64,000 bases of DNA from contig VGZC01000029.1 of NCBI GenBank assembly GCA_016872725.1, forward strand, positions 1-64,000, in the 5' to 3' direction. Numbering within the stretch: the first letter of the stretch is position 1; each line of letters opens with the position of its first letter. A program made the translations under genes and the position numbers. The notes below the pieces were generated by a model. That model had not been told where the DNA came from. It saw only the letters and a program-made list of their open reading frames with translations, and did not search any database. Source of the DNA: Planctomycetota bacterium. Lineage in GTDB: Bacteria > Planctomycetota > Planctomycetia > Pirellulales > Pirellulaceae. Shown one piece after another: positions 61,668 through 64,000 of the stretch.

Positions 61668-62624
61668 ATGCGCATGGTCATGATGGGGACGGGGCCGTTC
61701 GGCGTTCCCACGTTCAAAGCGTTGCTCGCGTCGTGCCATACGGTGGAGGCGTTGATCACGCAGCCGGCTCGCCCGGCGAAAGGGCGGCGCGACGCCGCGT
61801 CCAGCCCGATGCGCGCGGCGGCGGTCGCGGCGCACGTTCCGGTCCACGACCCGGAGCGCGTGAATGATCCCGAGTGCGTCGCCCTGCTGCAGCGCCTGGC
61901 TCCCGACCTGTTGGTCGTGTGTGACTACGGCCAGATCCTTCGTCCCGATGTCTTGGCAACGGCCAGACTCGGCGCGATCAACCTCCACGGGTCCCTATTG
62001 CCGCGATACCGCGGCGCGGCGCCCGTGCAATGGGCGATCTGCCATGGCGAGGAAACCACGGGCGTGACCGTGTTTCGCATCACGGCGGGTCTGGATTCCG
62101 GTCCGATCCTGACGGAGCGGAGCGCGCGGATCGAAGCGGACGACGACGCGCCGCGGCTCGAAGCGCGGCTCGCCGAACTCGGCGCGGGCGCCGTGCTCGA
62201 CGCGATCGACGGGCTCGCCGCGTGGGACGGCCGATCGCCGCTGGGAACCCCCCAAGATCCCGCGCTCGCGACCCGTGCCCCCCGTTTTCAGCGCGAGGAT
62301 GGCCGCATCGATTGGCGACGGCCCGCCCGCGCGATCCGCGATCGCGTGCGCGGATTGACGCCGTGGCCCGGCAGCTTCACGTTCTGGCATGGGGGGATCG
62401 GCGAGCCGGTTCGGTTGTTGATCCAGCGAGTCGGATTGCCCGAGGGGCCGAGCGACGGGGAGGCCGGGCGCGTCGTGCGGGTCGAACGCGATCGGTGCTG
62501 GGTCGGCGCCGGCGACGGCCGGGCCGTCGCCCTCGAACGCCTGCAGGCGGCGGGAAAGTCGAGCATGGATGTGGCCGATTTCCTCCGCGGCCATCCCGTC
62601 CGCGTCGGCGACCGCATGGAATAG
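61668..62624 (+). CDS. fmt: Methionyl-tRNA formyltransferase
   Basis: 318 residues from ATG 61668 (GGAGG 8 nt upstream). Transfers a formyl group from 10-formyl-THF to initiator Met-tRNA. The N-terminal Rossmann domain has MMGTGPFGVPTFKALL, the active-site motif HGSLLPRYRGAAPVQWAI, and GEETTGVTVFRIT. The C-terminal domain has IDWRRPARAIRDRVRGLTPW, which contacts tRNA. It is full length with no anomalies. Confidence 0.94.
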   Translation: MRMVMMGTGPFGVPTFKALLASCHTVEALITQPARPAKGRRDAASSPMRAAAVAAHVPVHDPERVNDPECVALLQRLAPDLLVVCDYGQILRPDVLATARLGAINLHGSLLPRYRGAAPVQWAICHGEETTGVTVFRITAGLDSGPILTERSARIEADDDAPRLEARLAELGAGAVLDAIDGLAAWDGRSPLGTPQDPALATRAPRFQREDGRIDWRRPARAIRDRVRGLTPWPGSFTFWHGGIGEPVRLLIQRVGLPEGPSDGEAGRVVRVERDRCWVGAGDGRAVALERLQAAGKSSMDVADFLRGHPVRVGDRME

Positions 62625-62680
62625 GCCGCGCGTTCCCGGCCGATCCCGCGTCTTGTGGACACCAATGGTGGGAGTCCATA

Positions 62681-63328
62681 ATGAACGCGATGTGGCCTGA
62701 AACGGAGAAGACCGACGAGCTGCTCGATGTCGCGCGGGGCGGGGACCCGGACGCCGTGAATCGGCTCCTGGAGCGGCATCGCGACGCCGTCCACAGGCTC
62801 ATCCAAATGCGGCTCGACCAACGCATCCGACGCCGGATCGACGTCAGCGACGTCGTGCAGGACGTGATGATGGAGGCGAATCGCCGGCTGAAGGACTACC
62901 TGGCCAATCCCGCGCTCTCGTTCCGCGTGTGGATCCGGCAGATCGCGAAGGACCGCGTCATCGACGCGCATCGCCGCCATCGGGGTTCGGCGAAGCGGAG
63001 CATCGACCGCGAGCAAGTCGCGGTTCAGCCCGCGGACATGGACCGTTCCACAATGGAGTTGATGGCCCAGATCCGGGACACCGAGCCGACGCCGGCCGCC
63101 GAGGCGGCTCAGCGCGAGATGCTCAAGGTCGTCGAGTCGGCCATCGGATCGCTGGACGATCTGGACGCCGAAGTGATCCTCATGCGTCATTATGAGCGCT
63201 TGTCGAATCAGGAGATCGCGCGGGCATTACAGTTGTCGGAACCGGCGGCGAGCATGCGGTATCTGCGCGCGGTCCGGCGACTGCGTCAATTGCTTGAAGG
63301 CCCCGATTCGGCGGCGTCGGCCCGATGA
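62681..63328 (+). CDS. ECF-type sigma-70 family sigma factor
   Basis: 215 residues from ATG 62681 (GGGAG upstream). Region 2 is ARGGDPDAVNRLLERHRDAV through DVSDVVQDVMMEANRRLKDY, which binds core polymerase and the -10 element. Region 4 (SNQEIARALQLSEPAASMRY) is the -35 recognition helix-turn-helix. A linker with a basic cluster (RRHRGSAKRSIDREQ) lies between. The Ser/Thr kinase gene begins 93 nt downstream, an arrangement characteristic of Planctomycetota in which the sigma factor may be controlled by the kinase rather than by an anti-sigma factor. Confidence 0.93.
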   Translation: MNAMWPETEKTDELLDVARGGDPDAVNRLLERHRDAVHRLIQMRLDQRIRRRIDVSDVVQDVMMEANRRLKDYLANPALSFRVWIRQIAKDRVIDAHRRHRGSAKRSIDREQVAVQPADMDRSTMELMAQIRDTEPTPAAEAAQREMLKVVESAIGSLDDLDAEVILMRHYERLSNQEIARALQLSEPAASMRYLRAVRRLRQLLEGPDSAASAR

Positions 63329-63421
63329 GCGGCGCGTTTCGGGCGACACGCCGACTCCATCCGATCGATGAAAGCGACATGCGCGTTCCCGATTCCAGAC
63401 GCCCCTTCCGCGACGATCTCC

Positions 63422-64000
63422 ATGCATGAGGCATCCCACGATGAACGGCTGGCTCGGCTCGTCACCGAGCTGGCCGACCGCATCCAGCGCGGCGCGGTCG
63501 TCGATTTGGAGTCGACGTGCCGGGAGCACGCGGAATTCGCGGACGATCTGCGGGAATTGTGGGGCGCCGTCCTGATGGCGGACGCGGCGGCCGCCGGATC
63601 GACGACCCGTTCGGCGCCTCCCGAATCGATGCTCGAGGACGACACGCTCGGGCTGCCGTGCCGGTTCGGCGATTTTGAGTTGATCGAGGAGCTGGGCCGA
63701 GGCGGCATGGGAGTCGTCTATCGGGCGCGGCAGATCAGTCTGCGGCGCGAGGTCGCGGTCAAGATGATCCTGCGGGGACAGCTCGCGTCGCCCCAGGATC
63801 GCGAGCGGTTTCGCGCCGAGGCGGAAGCGGCCGCGAGGCTCGATCATCCGTCGATCGTGCCGGTCTACGAGGTCGGCCGATCGGAGGGCCGCCCCTATTT
63901 CAGCATGAAACTGATCAACGGCCAGACCCTCGCGCAGCGGCTCGCCGACGGACCCCTTCCCCCCCGACAGGCCGCGCGCATCCTCGCGAACGTCGCGCGC
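63422..64000 (+). CDS. Serine/threonine protein kinase, truncated by window edge
   Basis: At least 193 residues, continuing past the right edge. From ATG 63422 (an in-frame ATG at 63368 would add 18 residues; neither has a good ribosome binding site), an N-terminal helical segment (DERLARLVTELADRIQRG), then the Hanks-type kinase start: GRGGMGVVYRARQ at 92-104 and the ATP-binding Lys K114 in AVKMI. HPSIVPVYEVG and FSMKLI follow, so the fragment covers the N-lobe and the start of the C-lobe. The catalytic loop and the domain after the kinase lie outside the window. Confidence 0.92.
   Translation, partial: MHEASHDERLARLVTELADRIQRGAVVDLESTCREHAEFADDLRELWGAVLMADAAAAGSTTRSAPPESMLEDDTLGLPCRFGDFELIEELGRGGMGVVYRARQISLRREVAVKMILRGQLASPQDRERFRAEAEAAARLDHPSIVPVYEVGRSEGRPYFSMKLINGQTLAQRLADGPLPPRQAARILANVAR

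Overview
This high-GC (roughly 65%) window reads as a chromosomal segment of a Planctomycetota bacterium. The main clues are a large PVC-type membrane-bound dehydrogenase fused to a C-terminal CxxCH cytochrome domain, a VWA/ExbB/ExbD/ExbD/TPR operon, an ECF sigma factor followed directly by a Ser/Thr kinase, many secreted HEAT/TPR proteins of unknown role, a flotillin FloA, a fused CysNC, a methanopterin-type cyclohydrolase (mch) and a small secreted protein with an AYGWFG motif. Genus cannot be assigned from the sequence alone. Genes are dense, on both strands, and frequently start with GTG or TTG.

Layout. 1-8.3 kb: a hexamer tandem repeat at the left edge, tRNA-Ser(CGA), periplasmic GlpQ, a TPR protein with DPFG repeats, a DHOD-like flavoprotein, an FmdB-like protein without zinc cysteines, a histone-H1-like tail protein, a DEAD-box helicase and a deoxyhypusine-synthase-like enzyme whose catalytic Lys is replaced. 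8.4-13.9 kb: a sulfate-assimilation operon (APS reductase cysH, Rrf2 regulator, cysD, cysNC, Ap4A phosphorylase-like gene) with a candidate promoter and operator in front. 14-23 kb: CocE-type hydrolase, PVC dehydrogenase-cytochrome, M24 peptidase, membrane-fused patatin. 23-35 kb: DtxR/MntR regulator, mch, mnmA, floA, a SUMF1-type protein, agmatine deiminase, Ca2+/H+ antiporter, metallophosphoesterase and a hybrid sensor kinase. Two striking tandem-repeat arrays sit between convergent genes here.

35-52.9 kb: an IS graveyard (35.1-35.7 kb), HEAT-like protein and S41 protease, a 1,422-residue fused acyl-CoA dehydratase activase next to an acyltransferase, a CHASE2-GGDEF cyclase next to an Flp pilin, a GH5-like glycosidase, and a GT2 gene whose 3' end runs into a second graveyard (52.4-52.9 kb: IstA, RhuM and helicase fragments). 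52.9-60.7 kb: a seven-gene minus-strand run, VWA - TPR - ExbB - ExbD - ExbD - giant TPR - M20 amidohydrolase, tightly coupled and the best candidate here for an uncharacterised multi-component system. 60.7-64 kb: def-fmt, then an ECF sigma factor and a Ser/Thr kinase that runs off the right edge.

Working together: the cys cluster takes sulfate to APS and on to sulfite, with a local regulator. The VWA/ExbBD cluster looks like an energised envelope machine. def and fmt handle the N-terminal formyl group of new proteins. Window-wide, perfect tandem repeats cluster at convergent gene ends and overlap stop codons.
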